Part shown: one piece after another, positions 23,802 to 35,276 of the stretch
Numbering within the stretch: the stretch's first letter is position 1
Layout of the letters: each line of letters starts with the position of its first letter
Assembly (NCBI GenBank): GCA_963920635.1
Contig: OY987301.1
Coordinates: forward strand, 41,763,820-41,827,819
Direction of reading: 5' to 3'
DNA from: Pseudeuparius sepicola
Taxonomy: Eukaryota; Arthropoda; Insecta; Coleoptera; Anthribidae
Length of the DNA: 64,000 nt
Notes under the pieces: generated by a model
The model's database searches: none
The model's input: only the letters and a program-made list of their open reading frames with translations
Told to the model about the DNA's origin: nothing
Made by a program: the position numbers and the translations under genes

Positions 23802-24999
23802 CAGGGCCGTATCTAGCGAAAATTTGGGGGGGGGGGGTCAGGATCGGCTCAAGCTTTTGTACTGAGCCCCGGCAAGGAATTATTTAATTCATTAAGCACA
23901 AATTTTTGAAAATTGATACGCCACTAGAATGGAAGATATATTTTTTGCATGTCATTTAAAAAAGTAGGCCGGGACGATGAGTTATTAGATCACTTCAATG
24001 ACGTACATAGAAATTAATTTCCGGTGGGGAGGGACAATTTTTGTGAATTTTTTCAAACAAGTGCATTTAAAGTAATTGTCTAAAACGCGAAACAGGCGAA
24101 ATTTTTTAGAAATGTTAAGGAAAATTACTTAAAATTAGTCTTAGGAAATCCTCGAGGAAATCCCAATATCTTCATATTTTCAAGCTGCAGTGAATATTTT
24201 CAAATTCTGAAATGGTTTCGGCCCCGCCCTTTTAAATACGCTACTGACTGGATAACCCTGTACACGGGACTCTCAAAACGCAGGCCGCGTACGCCGCATC
24301 CGCCTAGAGCCGGCCCTGGAGGGGTTAGACCAGTGGCTGTTGAAGTTGAAATAGCTTTAAGGTTTAAAAACCTATATATTATTTTTAAATGGTTTTTAAT
24401 AAAAAACAGAAACATGTTTAAGTTGAACATGTTTAACATTAAAACTTTAAAAATATTAAATATTAATTACTTAAATAATAGCTGAATAATCCTTCTCGCA
24501 TTTATACCTATCCCTTTTCTACTTATTTAATTTCTCATTATTACGGATATATACCTACACATTCTTCGCCTGGCCTGACGACACCTTTAGAATTGTCATT
24601 GGTATGGTAAAAGATTTCTTCGCGCCACTTGCCTAACTGAACCTTTCATAAAAATAATAAATAAATCTTCAAATACAAGGTAGTACTAATCAATTCATAA
24701 AAGAGACTCTGGGAATCCCCTATTCTCCTAATCCATGGCGCACGCAGCCATGCACGACCGTTCACCGTTTACTACTGTTGTCCAGTGTTGCCAGTTATGT
24801 TTTATTTCATTTCAATTATGTTTTGTTGGCATTTTTCGGGCGGGTTCCCATGCTGTACTGGAAAACCAGTTTAATAAATTATTACACTCGCTGATGCTCG
24901 GGGAGCTCGTTCTAGTGGTGGTGCAAAAGCATATAAAATGGTGGTATTTCGGGGGGAGGGGGGTTAAACCCCCAAAACCCCCCCTAAGATACGGCCCTG
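23802..24999. mobile_element. Non-autonomous hAT-type transposon with 8-bp target duplication
   Basis: The element starts CAGGGCCGTATCT and ends with the complement AGATACGGCCCTG (24987-24999). It is flanked on both sides by the direct repeat ATGGATTG (23794-23801 and 25000-25007). CAG-starting short inverted repeats with an 8-bp duplication are the hallmark of the hAT superfamily. The 1.2-kb interior has G runs next to both ends and no transposase motif, so it depends on a transposase encoded elsewhere. Confidence 0.85.
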
Positions 25000-25807
25000 A
25001 TGGATTGTGTCCGCTTTCGTTTCTGACATCATGATTGTGAGTTGTGGGTGGCCTATGCATTACGTGTAAATCTCGAGCCAAGCGTAAAATACAGGTTTCG
25101 CTTTGGACCCAGAAAAGTGAGAGTTTTGTTTGTCGACATTTTAACTTTTTCGTGAGTCTTGATTGGGGCCTACGCGGGTGGTTCGTATAGCCTGGCTCCA
25201 TCCGCCACGCATTTCCTGCGGGCCACAACGAACTAGCGGCAGCGCACCGCAAAACGAACAAAGGACCGGTGCTGATAATCCGCTTCCCGCCCAGAGACAA
25301 TAGCACGCCGGGATTTTTTCCCTGCTCGTTGTTTGCCCCGCCTGGATGTTTTCGAGTTGAATATGAAATGCGTTTTAATCGTGGCTACATCACGTGCATA
25401 CGGGGATAGTTAGAGCTTTTTGTTTGCGATGTTAAGACATTGGCGTGTAAAAGACCGAAAAATTCAACATTTCGAACATGCAAATATAGCGCTGAACCAG
25501 GTATGTACAGGGTGGGCAAAATTGGGAAACTCCTGGTTCTAACGGAGATAGACGAAAACTGATATCGGTGTCTGAGGCTCATTTTTTATGATAAACTTAA
25601 TGGCGAAACCCGCAAATCGATATCTGTCACCGTTCTTGAGTTACAGGGCGTTTTTCGAAAATGTGCGTTTTCGAAAAGTGGCCGTAACTTTTTTCGGGTG
25701 AAAATTTTGTGTTTCTGTAAAAACATTCCTAAAGCACTTTTTTATAAAAAAAAATTAAATAACGAAGAAGAGATGTATTTTCGTGCAAATTATATTTGTA
25801 AAATTAG

Positions 25808-25852
25808 CATGGTAAAGCGCTTTCGGCTACATAGCCATCATCAGTACCACCT
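25808..25852 (-). ncRNA. Hammerhead-ribozyme-like motif (inverted pair, left)
   Basis: Identical in sequence, on the minus strand, to the motif at 26045-26089: core CTGATGA, a GGCT/AGCC hairpin with ATGT loop, GAAA, a short GC-GC stem III, a CUU cleavage triplet, and a 6-bp stem I. See the partner entry for the base pairing. Activity is not shown. Confidence 0.5.
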
Positions 25853-26044
25853 AGAAGAATTTAACATTTTAATGTGTGACATGGGATTTCCATCGTCTTT
25901 TTATACCTGTATTAAACTCAGTTGCTCCAATTTTCTGTACCTACACACCTGACATGTGAGTATCACATAACCAAAGAAATCGAATTCCTCTTTTCATATT
26001 AAAATCGTTGACTCTTCTCCAAAAGTTATGTCATGCTCTCTTTT

Positions 26045-26089
26045 AGGTGGTACTGATGATGGCTATGTAGCCGAAAGCGCTTTACCATG
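26045..26089 (+). ncRNA. Hammerhead-ribozyme-like motif (inverted pair, right)
   Basis: All conserved core positions are present: CTGATGA at 26053-26059, GAAA at 26073-26076, and a U-H dinucleotide (26081-26082) at the expected cleavage point. Stem II is GGCT(26061-26064)/AGCC(26069-26072) with loop ATGT. Stem III is A-G-C (26076-26078) against G-C-T (26079-26081). Stem I pairs 26083-26088 (TACCAT) with 26047-26052 (GTGGTA), the last pair being a wobble. Against it: there is an extra T at 26060 between the core and stem II, where a closing G-C pair is usual, and stem III has no loop, so cleavage may need a dimer. Type I hammerheads with very short stem III are known from Penelope-like elements and animal retrozymes. 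Confidence 0.5.
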
Positions 26090-26187
26090 CTAATTTTACA
26101 AATATAATTTGCACGAAAATACACCTCTTCTTCGTTATTAACATTTACGTGCACGCAGCCGAAACCCATTTAAAATTTTAAATGGCT

Positions 26188-26815
26188 TTTATGATTTCAT
26201 GTGGATAAATTGGAAGCGCGTCCTTTCAACAAGTAGACTTTGGACGGTAAGACAATGAAACAACCGTGGAAAAATATTTACTGTTACCTGTCAAATTTTC
26301 AGTTAAACTGTTTAGGCAGTGTAATGTTTTTTCTAATTTTGTGTAATTTATAAACTTTATAACATACCTACAATGAAATTTGCAAGTTATGAAAAATGGG
26401 GTATAATATAGTCTGTTCTAGACAATCCGGGGAAAATGTAGATGCAACGACCAATTTATACTTAGAACGGTATCCAGAGAGAAGACATCCTTTCAATTCA
26501 AGTAGATTTTTGCAAGATTGCGACACAATTTGATTAATGTAGGCATTTTGAAAAGGATAGGACGAAAAGTACGAGTTAAACAGAGATAGACATACCCCAT
26601 TTTTCATAACTTTCAAACTTCATTGTAGGTATGTTACAAAGTTTAAAAATTACACAAAAATAGAAAAATCTTTACACTGCCAAAACAGCTTAACTTAAAA
26701 TTTGACAGGTAACAGTAAACATTTTTCCACGGTTGTTTCATTGTCTCACCGTCCAAAACCTACCTGTTGAAAGGCCGCGCTTCAAATTATATACACATGA
26801 AATCATAAAAGCTAT
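26188..26815. repeat. Inverted-repeat block inside the TACAGGGTGG element
   Basis: 26188-26410 pairs with 26590-26815: both arms carry TTTATGATTTCATGTG, TGAAACAACCGTGGAAAAAT, TAACATACCTACAATGAA and AAAAATGGGGTAT or complements. The central 180 bp is unique. Probably a foldback MITE nested in the larger element. Confidence 0.7.
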
Positions 26816-27238
26816 TAGTAACTGATAACTACTTATGTAAATCATTAATGTGTTATATATTTTTGGAATGGTAATTTTTTGCTCTATTAAAAAATGCAAA
26901 AATAGACAGGTGTTCCATTTAAAAAACATTTTTTTTCATCGCTAACTCTTAAACAATTGACTTGAAAAAAAAAGTAGTAGTAGCATTGGATTCTACGTAA
27001 AAAAGGTCTTTAGGAATGTTTTACAGAAACACAAAATTTTCAACCCGAAAAAAGTTACGGCCACTTTTCGAAAACGCACATTTTAGAAAAACGCCCTGTA
27101 ACTCAAGGACGGTGACATATATCGATTTGCAGTTTCAGCCATTAAGTTGATCATAAAGTATTAGCTTCAGACACCGATATCAGTTTTCGTCAGAAATAGG
27201 AGTTTCCCTTTAAAAGTGTCCAATTTGGCCACCCTGTA

Positions 27239-28062
27239 CACACTTTTAATGCAAAATGAAAAGTGATGAATTGATGAACCTGCAAGACCCAAAAGGTAAC
27301 CTCACAAAAGTTACAAGTGAAAGTACGATCAAAAAACAGAGTATGTTGCGCCCTCTCCCTCCCAAAAACAGAGCATTATAACACATTTCAGTTCAGCAGC
27401 TTGATTATTTTGTTTTTTTTTGGGAGAAATTTCAAAAAGAATTTGCCATTGTAATATTGTGGCACAAAATATCCAGTTGCTCTATGTACGATTATTATTG
27501 GGATATCTACTCTTTGTATAGAGTTACAGTTTTGATAAATTATTATTTATTTTTATATTATTATATTACTATTATAAGCTGTTTTTATATTAGAAGACCA
27601 ACTGTAGTCGATCCCTAGTTTACAACTTTCCGTATTAAGTTCTTCGCCAGACGGTTGGCAAGTTTTAAAAAGTGACGTGACAAAAGGGGCGGACCGCCGC
27701 CATTCTTTGATTCTCCAATCTTTCTGGCCGAGCGGCGACGGAACGAAATTAAACCAGGCGTTTGAAATATGATGGAAAAACTTCCAGAACTTGTTATTTT
27801 TACGCCCAGTGTTTTAAAACGCCTCTCCGCCGACCGACCTACCTCCCACCCCCGCCAACCCCCCGAATCCAGACTCTATTAAACTCCTTTGAAATTTAGA
27901 ATTTCAATTTTCCCTTTATCGCCTGCCGGCACGCGGTGAGGTCCATAGCGCCAGGGGCGGAGGAGAACAAGTCGAGAATAAGAGTACAGACGTAAGACGT
28001 GCCTTCCTATCTACTAATAACTATATAAATCAACACAAAAAAGTACACATGCACATTCATTT
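27239..28062. other. Intergenic stretch; GC-rich island at 27650-27960
   Basis: The island contains runs such as CCGAGCGGCGACGG and CCTGCCGGCACGCGG and no repeat shared with the window. No open frame of note. A regulatory element is possible but unproven. Confidence 0.35.
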
Positions 28063-28185
28063 GGGGCCGCGGTGGCCTCGCTCGTACCGGCGCTAACTTT
28101 TTAGACTGCATGTTTTTCTGCCTTCGATCGACCTCGGTTCGAGGCAGGCACATGCATATGTCTTTAAAGAAAAACACCGCTATGG
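28063..28185 (+). repeat. tRNA-derived SINE, head region
   Basis: Reads GGGGCCGCGGTGGCC, CGTACCGGCGCTAACTTTTT, a TTCTGCCTTCGATCGACC word and a B box CGGTTCGAGGCAGG. The same series occurs in complement at 41700-41815. The copy is cut after about 120 bp, lacking the body seen at 41536-41700. Confidence 0.7.
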
Positions 28186-30409
28186 CCAAATGTGGGTTCA
28201 CGGTATTGCTCCTAAATAGGCTTTACCCGCGTGATTCACTACTGGACCGGGAGATAGTGAAAGATTTTTGGACGTGATTTTACTCAGTATGCCTTGCAAA
28301 GGGCATTATGTGGCACATATTCTCACAATAATAAGGTATGAATCAGAGAGTCATCCTGGGTTCTTCATGTGAAAAACTGAGTTTTCAATTATTCGAAAAA
28401 TATGCATTTTGATATGATTTTATACAGGCTGCCATGTTTTTTATAATGAAGTTCAAATAGAAAATTCCTCGGAAAACCATAGGCATACCGTTAGGGTGGG
28501 TCCAAAGGGCTATTATTGCCACGTGATCTTGAATTTTAATAATTAATTTTTCCATGTTTCTGAACAGGCTGCCAATGAGAAGTATGCAAGTTCTTATTAT
28601 GAAAATGCTGAAAAAAGGATGGCATACCTTTCGAGCATGTCCAAGTACACTTTACATCGAATAACTCGTTTAAATGATTAAATAACTAATATATATATAT
28701 ATATATAATAATTGTGAGGGTGAGAATTATTATTAGGTATTATCATATTATTAGACACCATCAGTTCAGCCAGCAGTTTCTTTTTAGATTGAAAGAGTAA
28801 ATTGAAGATAATCTTTTAAGGCATTAATCTAGCCTCAAAGAAAATCTTGACGAAAGATAGTACGTACTAAGTTGTAGTTTATCGCTTCTAAAAAAAGAAA
28901 GTTCAGCCGTCCGCCGCTGGTATCCAATCTTGCAACGCACAAAAAAACTTTACGATTAAGAGAGTTTTACGCCCCTCTTCCCTTTATAAATCCCGGCATA
29001 AAATCAATTATGACACCTTTTAGTGGGGATTTCTTTTCTTGGGAGACAACCGTTTATTGGAAATAAAGGTCCTATAGATAAATTTAATGGATGCAAAGTA
29101 TCTCGTACGGTAAAATTTTAATCAGGCGAAAGAGCATTACCGGGAGAAAAGCAGCTTTCCCGTCCCTATTGAATTTTTGTGTTTTAAATTGGTTTCCACG
29201 CTGCCAGTCAAATGTATGTTGGGTGGAAATTGCCGAATACGCGATAAAAATTGGGATCGAGATAAATAGTAAATAACGAAAAATTTCCAGGCAAATCGAA
29301 AATAAACTGGTATTATCATTATACTATTTTAAGAAACTATGCTATTGATTTTGAATAATTGGAATTCAAGGTTCTATTTTGTAAATGGGCATTTGCATAA
29401 TATCCTTGCTTCGCTTTATTTGCATAACAATGAATTCACCTGTTACTATATTAACTGCACTTTTTTAAAAAATCTAATTTATATTGCTCTAGATCACTTT
29501 TACTTCGTTGTGTAATATCAATACCAATAAGGAATTTAGAATGTGTGAAAATGTCGTTTACGCACGCCTATGTAATTCGTTATTTCCGATTTTTTTCTGT
29601 GAAACCTTCATTTCAAGATTTTATGAAATTTTCTGTAAAACTATTATTTAAAAAAATAGCTAATATCCACAGATATTTTGCGAAATTACCAGGAAGACGT
29701 CTAATGTGCCTTTATTTTAAGAGAGGTTGTAAAATATCATCAAGTATGGCATGCGGGCATGGCGTAGCAATGTGTTCAGTAAGAGTTCACTTCTGTACCT
29801 AAGAAAACATTTACGGTGTTGGTCGCCCAATGTTGCGAATTTTTCCACCAGTTTTCACGCTTGTTAGTATTGTATATTCTAAAGTCTAAATATGAAAAAT
29901 ATCAGAAGAAAAGTCACATTAGTTTGACCTAAAGATCTGTGGTTAATGGAATCTACTTTTTGTAACACCCTGAATAGTTTTAGGTTTTATACTGAATAGT
30001 CACAGCGTAATTTTTTTTCTTTAATTTTCCAATTTGTTTATTTGGAAGTTTATGATGGTAAATATTTTTAATATGAAATTTATACTGCTTCATTTTTAAA
30101 TGATTTTTTTTTGAAATTTGGAACTGAACGACTAGACGAGGCATTCCTTGCAGAGGGAAAGAAATTTGGCAACAATGCATGAGCCGGTGCGGCACGAATT
30201 CATTCAAGCCGAAATAATCAATAGCAAGCAGATGGATTTATGGCTATAGATTCTAGGGATCATCAAATTGTAAAATATATAAAATTTTTAATAAGAATGC
30301 AATACATGAACAAATATTGTTCTCCGTTCTCACTTCATAGCTTTTTTTCCGTTTTTTTGGTGTTTCGCTTTTACTTTCTGTAGAACAGTTTTGCTAATTA
30401 ACTGCTAAT
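28186..30409. other. Long stretch without recognisable gene
   Basis: Contains an (AT)n run at about 28690-28706 followed by TTGTGAGGGTGAGAATTATTATT, which matches the 3' tail of the SINE at 41536-41575 and may be an isolated SINE end. 28970-29280 is GC-richer with short frames on both strands. No gene is supported. Confidence 0.4.
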
Positions 30410-30560
30410 TACAAGTTTGTTCAGCGAATGTTCGGCCCTACGTCACAACTCCTGTCATTGTCTTACTCGTGACTATACGACGGATATCGGTCATATATTC
30501 ACGAACCAGAAAAGGACGGGAGTTGTGACGTAGGGCCGAACATTCGCTGAACAAACTGTA
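30410..30560. repeat. TACAGTTTGTTC MITE, compact copy
   Basis: Arms GTTTGTTCAGCGAATGTTCG (30415 on) and its complement (30534-30555) bracket about 45 bp, including GACTATACGACGGATATCGG. This compact form is the empty-site reference showing where the LINE entered the copy at 2519-3187. TA flanks on both sides. Confidence 0.9.
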
Positions 30561-31935
30561 ACTCGAGCTGTAACTGTTGAAGTTACACGATGGAGACGTC
30601 ATTTTCTTCACTAAATTCGTGTCTTTTAAAATTATTTCCATTGCATTTTAATATATTACTGTATATAGTTTAGGCAGTGTCGGCTCGTCCGTAGGGGCTC
30701 TGTCAAACGCGCCATAATATGTCAAACGTGGTCCGGTGTCTGGTTACAAAATTATACTCGGTACCTCGCGTGTTTTAAGAAGTAAACAAGATGAAGAATA
30801 GTGTACAGGAAGATATTTTTGAAAAGTAGCTTTTTAAGTCTTACATTAACAGAAACAGTTGGAATAAAAAACTCAAAATTTAAAATAATTATCTCAATCA
30901 GAAAAAGCTGGAAGTCGCAATTTTACGCGACATTTTTATACGACAAGAACAAGTAAATATGTGGATGAGACAAATTAAATGCACTGTTTTGTTTTTCCTG
31001 TTTACTGTTTTAAAATGTTATATCAACAACTTTTACGAAAAAGTTAAAGAACATTACATTTCGGAGAAAAAATAATGCGAGACTGCACATAATAAAATAT
31101 AAATATTAATAAGTGTTAGTGTGTTAGCGTTAGGCAATACCAGTCCAAATGCAAAAAAAACTAAAATTAAAAACAATATATCCGCACCTGCATTAACTAC
31201 TTCAAATCTTCAAAGCAATGGTGAGTTTTAACCAAAGTTTTTACATATTTTTATATAAATATTGAAAAGGGCCGGTTTTTTATTAATATCTTTAATTAAT
31301 TTCTTTAAAAAAACGCGACAAAAACGAGAATGATTGTATTATGTACTTTTTATATTAATTATGCAAAGATACTTAATTTCTACTAAAAATAAAAAAAGCC
31401 ATGCCGGAAGTAGATAATCCACCTTGGTATTCACCTTTTTTTAAATGGCCTCGAGTGTGTTCTTTTTTCTTTTCAAAACGCAGCTTCCCATGTGCATTAA
31501 CCCACGAGCCACCACTGAGTTTAGGATACAAAGTAACAAGTATGGAAAATGTTTTATAATATATTTTGGTCTGATACGAACTATGAATAAAATCAGTCTA
31601 AATAATAGACGAATAGAATGAATGAATGATGCCCTTATGCTCCTATATTTTAATAACATTTCTGAAAGCCCTTAAGGAGTATATTCTTTTTGATATAGGT
31701 TACTATTATATGGGTCTAACTTTAATGGTTAGGGAGGTATTCCCATTTTATTCTAAGAAAAGGCCTCAAAGGGCTGATTACTTAATTAGGGTGTCAAAAT
31801 TCCACTGTTTTAGCTGTAAAAAATGCTACTTCCAATACACCAAGAATTAACAGGAACAAGACTTTTCATTTTTACAGCTTAAATATTAGTTCACCTAAAA
31901 ATGAAGTGCAATTTATATCTTGACGCTATGGTGTA
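30561..31935. other. Intergenic stretch without recognisable gene
   Basis: AT-rich, many poly(A) and poly(T) runs, short frames only. Nothing supported. Confidence 0.45.
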
Positions 31936-33284
31936 TACGGGGTTAACTATCACTTAGTACAAAAAATTTTACCACGCGCAGGGTGGCTTAAGAAAACATA
32001 GAAAAATATTTTTAGATTTTTTTACGATCTTTAAAAAAAAGGGTAAAAACCCCTATTTTCCCTGTAAATCTCCGCCTCTAATTAAGTCATCCAATATGGC
32101 TTCGGAACATACTGTCAGATTTCCGCGGTGTTGCCGTTGTTTTCGGAAGGATGAAAATACCTTTTTACTCAAACAAATCTCTGTATGCACTCACCCACCA
32201 TGTATCAACAACTTTGGTGCAGTTGATTTTCTCGCTTGGATGTTCACTAATCGTGCCGCTCCCTCGTGCACAACACTCCGAGGCTTTTGGCCTGGCGCCG
32301 AGTACCGGTCGCCTGGCACCCGGTCGGTCCGCCGTGGCAACACCTCTTGATTTCCTGTATCCGGGGCACAGGACGTCTGCAAATTCTTCACAATTTTCCT
32401 TCTCCTGCCATTGGCGATGCACTACTTTCCAGCTTCCCTTTTCTCCGCCTTTTTAGTCCCAAAAACCACGAGACCCGCGAAAGTGGGCTGCTGCACGTGT
32501 GCCGTTTACCCCACTACTACTGTCTTCCCCTCCCCTCTTGGCCCTCCCGCGCAAGTCAGGACGCGATTTTGAACAACGCGCAAACTGAAGTATTCCCCAG
32601 TGCGTTCACCTAAATTTCAAATCAGCACTACCCATCCAACTTATTGGAATACTGTCGCTATGAAATTTTTAATTTAATTTAATTTAATTAACCGAGTGAA
32701 TTTGTGCATCGAGGTGAATGGCGGCCTCAGTTGTGTTTTTTGGTTGCCCTTCGGAGTTTTTCTGGCGAAGGGATCCTCCTCCGTGGTCGTCAGGCTGAGT
32801 ACCTCGCTTCAAACAAAAGGAATGACGGAAGGAAACAAGAGGTCCCCAACAGATTTAGAAAATGTGATGAATGTTGTGTTGTGTAGTTGTGTGACTTTTA
32901 ATGAAAAGAAGCAAGAAAACAGAAAATGGTGCAATATTTAATTCTGGAAATGTCATTAAGATAGGTGTTTCATAGGCATTCTACATGTTCCTTAGAAAGT
33001 AATCGTTTTTAAAAGGAAATCGTAATTTCGTGGTGAATCCCCGGACAAATCGATAGACGTGGCAACGCCGCGCTATTTCACTACCTGTAACTCCCATTGT
33101 CATAGGCAAAATTTTAAGACACGTCTCGCGGGCCTCCATAGGCGGCGTTTTTTGAGGGGTTTTAAACAATTTGAAAAAAAAAATTTTTTTAGGCTTAGAA
33201 ATTTTTTGAAAATTTATTTTGGCAAGTCTAATTTTTCTTTATCTGCCATAAAATTTTTTGTACTAAGTGATAGTTAACCCTGTA
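31936..33284. mobile_element. TIR element (TACRGGGTTAACTATCACT) with GC-rich cargo
   Basis: Left end TACGGGGTTAACTATCACTT (31936) is mirrored by AGTGATAGTTAACCCTGTA at 33266-33284; arms pair over about 150 bp (31936-32079 and 33130-33284), including TAGTACAAAAAATTTTA. TA flanks. The 1.05-kb interior is GC-richer than the arms (for example 32210-32360 and 32700-32800) and has long overlapping open frames on both strands (32096-32613 plus; 32422-32165 minus), but none carries a motif I recognise. The cargo could be captured host sequence. Confidence 0.65.
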
Positions 33285-33916
33285 TGCATACATCGCATAG
33301 TTTGGCGTAACTTGTTTGTAGTTAATTGATTGATTAATTTTTGAAAATTCTGTAATAAAAGTAAAATAAATAATGCCGCGCCAATTCTGATTTGAACACC
33401 ACGCCATTAAATAATATGTTCCCCCGTGCCGAAACTGCCCGTTTCTCGCACCGCCGCCGTATACATTGGCGAGATGTTATCTAAAGGGCGCGGAGGCGTT
33501 TCCCATTGTGAAAATTTTTATTGTAAGGAAAGGAAAGCCGTGGAGCTGGTATTTTCTTAAAGGTTTAGCGCTTTGGGAAAAAGGAAAAAAGGCGCGCCCG
33601 ACCGGGGTGGGGGAGAGAAAAGAAAACGGCGAGCAATAAAGCCCGACTAAATAATTCATGTGGAAAATCGATAAGAAACAATTGCATCCTATTAGGAGCG
33701 AGGCTGGCAAAGCGAGAACTTTTTAATAAATTATAAATGGCCTTTGGAATGGCGGGAAGGCGTGGAAGGGCCGCCCGGCAACATTTTATTTTGTTTATTT
33801 TCTTTCAGAGTTTTCACAGGAATTTTAAAGTTTCTCCTGGAATTTTGACTCGATCTCCTACTAAGGCGAGTAAAGAGAAATTTAGAAGCCAATTTTATGG
33901 CAAAAAATTAATATAA
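33285..33916. other. Intergenic stretch; GC-richer at 33420-33620
   Basis: A patch with CACCGCCGCCGTATAC and GGGCGCGGAGGCG and no repeat relatives in the window. No gene is supported. Confidence 0.35.
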
Positions 33917-34144
33917 TACAGGGTAGCTGAAAAGTGTGAACAAAAAATGCAGCGGATGGTAAAAAAATAGATTTTTATTCGCGATCTTGACAATGGTATC
34001 ATTGTAGGCCTATATTGTCTGCCAAATTTAGTTATTCTATCTCAACCCATCGAAAATAATTTTTTTGAAAAACTTTGGCGCTCTGTTTTATTAGGTATAA
34101 TGAGATCTCGCCGCTGTTCTAAACAAAATGTGACTCTCCCTGTA
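33917..34144. repeat. Short TACAGGGTAGC MITE
   Basis: Starts TACAGGGTAGCTGAAAAGTG and ends GTGACTCTCCCTGTA, with TA at each side. The inverted match is limited to the first 7-8 bases, so the element may be a composite of two ends. Confidence 0.4.
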
Positions 34145-35276
34145 TATATGTTTCGTTAAAGGTCAAGTTTAATTGTACCTGATATATTTGTGGAAGAAAT
34201 GCTGCCTAACTTTTTTTAACGTTTAAAGAAACGTGCAGTTGATTTTATCAATCCCTCTATGAGACGAGAAGACTTAAGATTTCTTGCCGGTCTTGAATGT
34301 GGTATTGTGTATCAGGTTTAAGAAACCTTTCTGACAAAATGTTTAACTTAATATAAGGCGATCAGCCCTTATCATACCACTGTCCAGCCTACCACTAGTG
34401 CAAAATTAAAAAAAAAACGAAAAATGGTAAAATATTATTGCACAAATCGATAACTTTCAATTTAAATAACCACACTAATGCCAATTTCGAAAAACACATG
34501 AACTTATATCAATTACTGGTTTGGTGAAATATTTTTCGCAAATAATTTCTTAATAAAATTCGATAAATAAATAATAACTTTTAACGCATATACCACTGGC
34601 GAGCATTTGTAGAATTTCAATATTTTCAACAGGTATTATTTAGGAACTTTGTGTACCTATTAGTGAAAAAAAAACGCATTGTTTGAAAATTTTGATATTG
34701 TCAAAGGCCGGGGTGGGGGTGTTAAGTAGGTACACTATTAAACAATTTTCGACTTTATTATCTAATATTTGCACCGTTATTATTATCATTATTTATTGGA
34801 ACCAAATATTACATTATAAATTATTAAAGAAATAAAAAATCATCGGTGATGTGACAAACAAGTTTACATGTTAATTATCAATAATTAGACTATTTTTTGT
34901 ATTAATTTCCCCGAAAAATACTGAGTTTAAAAACCTTTTAGTATTTTATTACATTACTATATTTTTCTAAACAAATAACGGGCAGTAATATTTCTAGGAA
35001 ATACGGACAACTGTGTCACAGCTTACCCTAACATGGGTAAGCTGTGACTGTGTTGCTGAATGTTCGGTGAAATTCACTAAAATATTATTGCCAGTTATTC
35101 AAGAAGTTAGTATAGATAATTAGATAGAACACATGGTACAATATCAGACAGTAGGTGGCTAGGCTATTGTTTCTGTTGTCATGACATTTTAACTTGACAT
35201 TTATTAATCTGTTATTTCACTTTGACGTGACATGATCTATGAGAATGATGGGTATTTATTCCATAGAAAAGAAATA
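34145..35276. other. AT-rich stretch without recognisable gene
   Basis: Extremely AT-rich at 34430-34980, stops in all frames. A 13-bp palindromic pair GCTTACCCTAACATGGGTAAGC is present at 35021-35042. Nothing else seen. Confidence 0.45.

Larger units (their letters stand above)
25759..26138. repeat. Inverted repeat with a hammerhead-like motif in each arm
   Basis: Arms about 25759-25854 and 26045-26138 are near-perfect complements: AACGAAGAAGAG, GTGCAAATTATATTTGTAAA, GCATGGTAAAGCGCTTTCGG and TGATGATGG in both. The spacer of about 190 bp is unique. Each arm contains one CTGATGA...GAAA core, described separately. Confidence 0.85.
25506..27238. mobile_element. Long-TIR TACAGGGTGG element carrying nested inverted repeats
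   Basis: Ends TACAGGGTGGGCAAAATTGG (25506) and, as complement, CCAATTTGGCCACCCTGTA (27220-27238). Arms of about 230 bp (25506-25735 and 27010-27238) match closely, including AAAGTGGCCGTAACTTTTTTC and its complement. The interior holds two further inverted-repeat structures (25759-26138 and 26188-26815). No transposase is encoded. Such arms are typical of large mariner-related MITEs in insects. Confidence 0.75.

Noticed and set aside
32096..32613. Long overlapping frames in the TIR element cargo as real genes
   Set aside because: Frames overlap on both strands with similar length, as expected from GC-rich DNA; no motif, no splice evidence.
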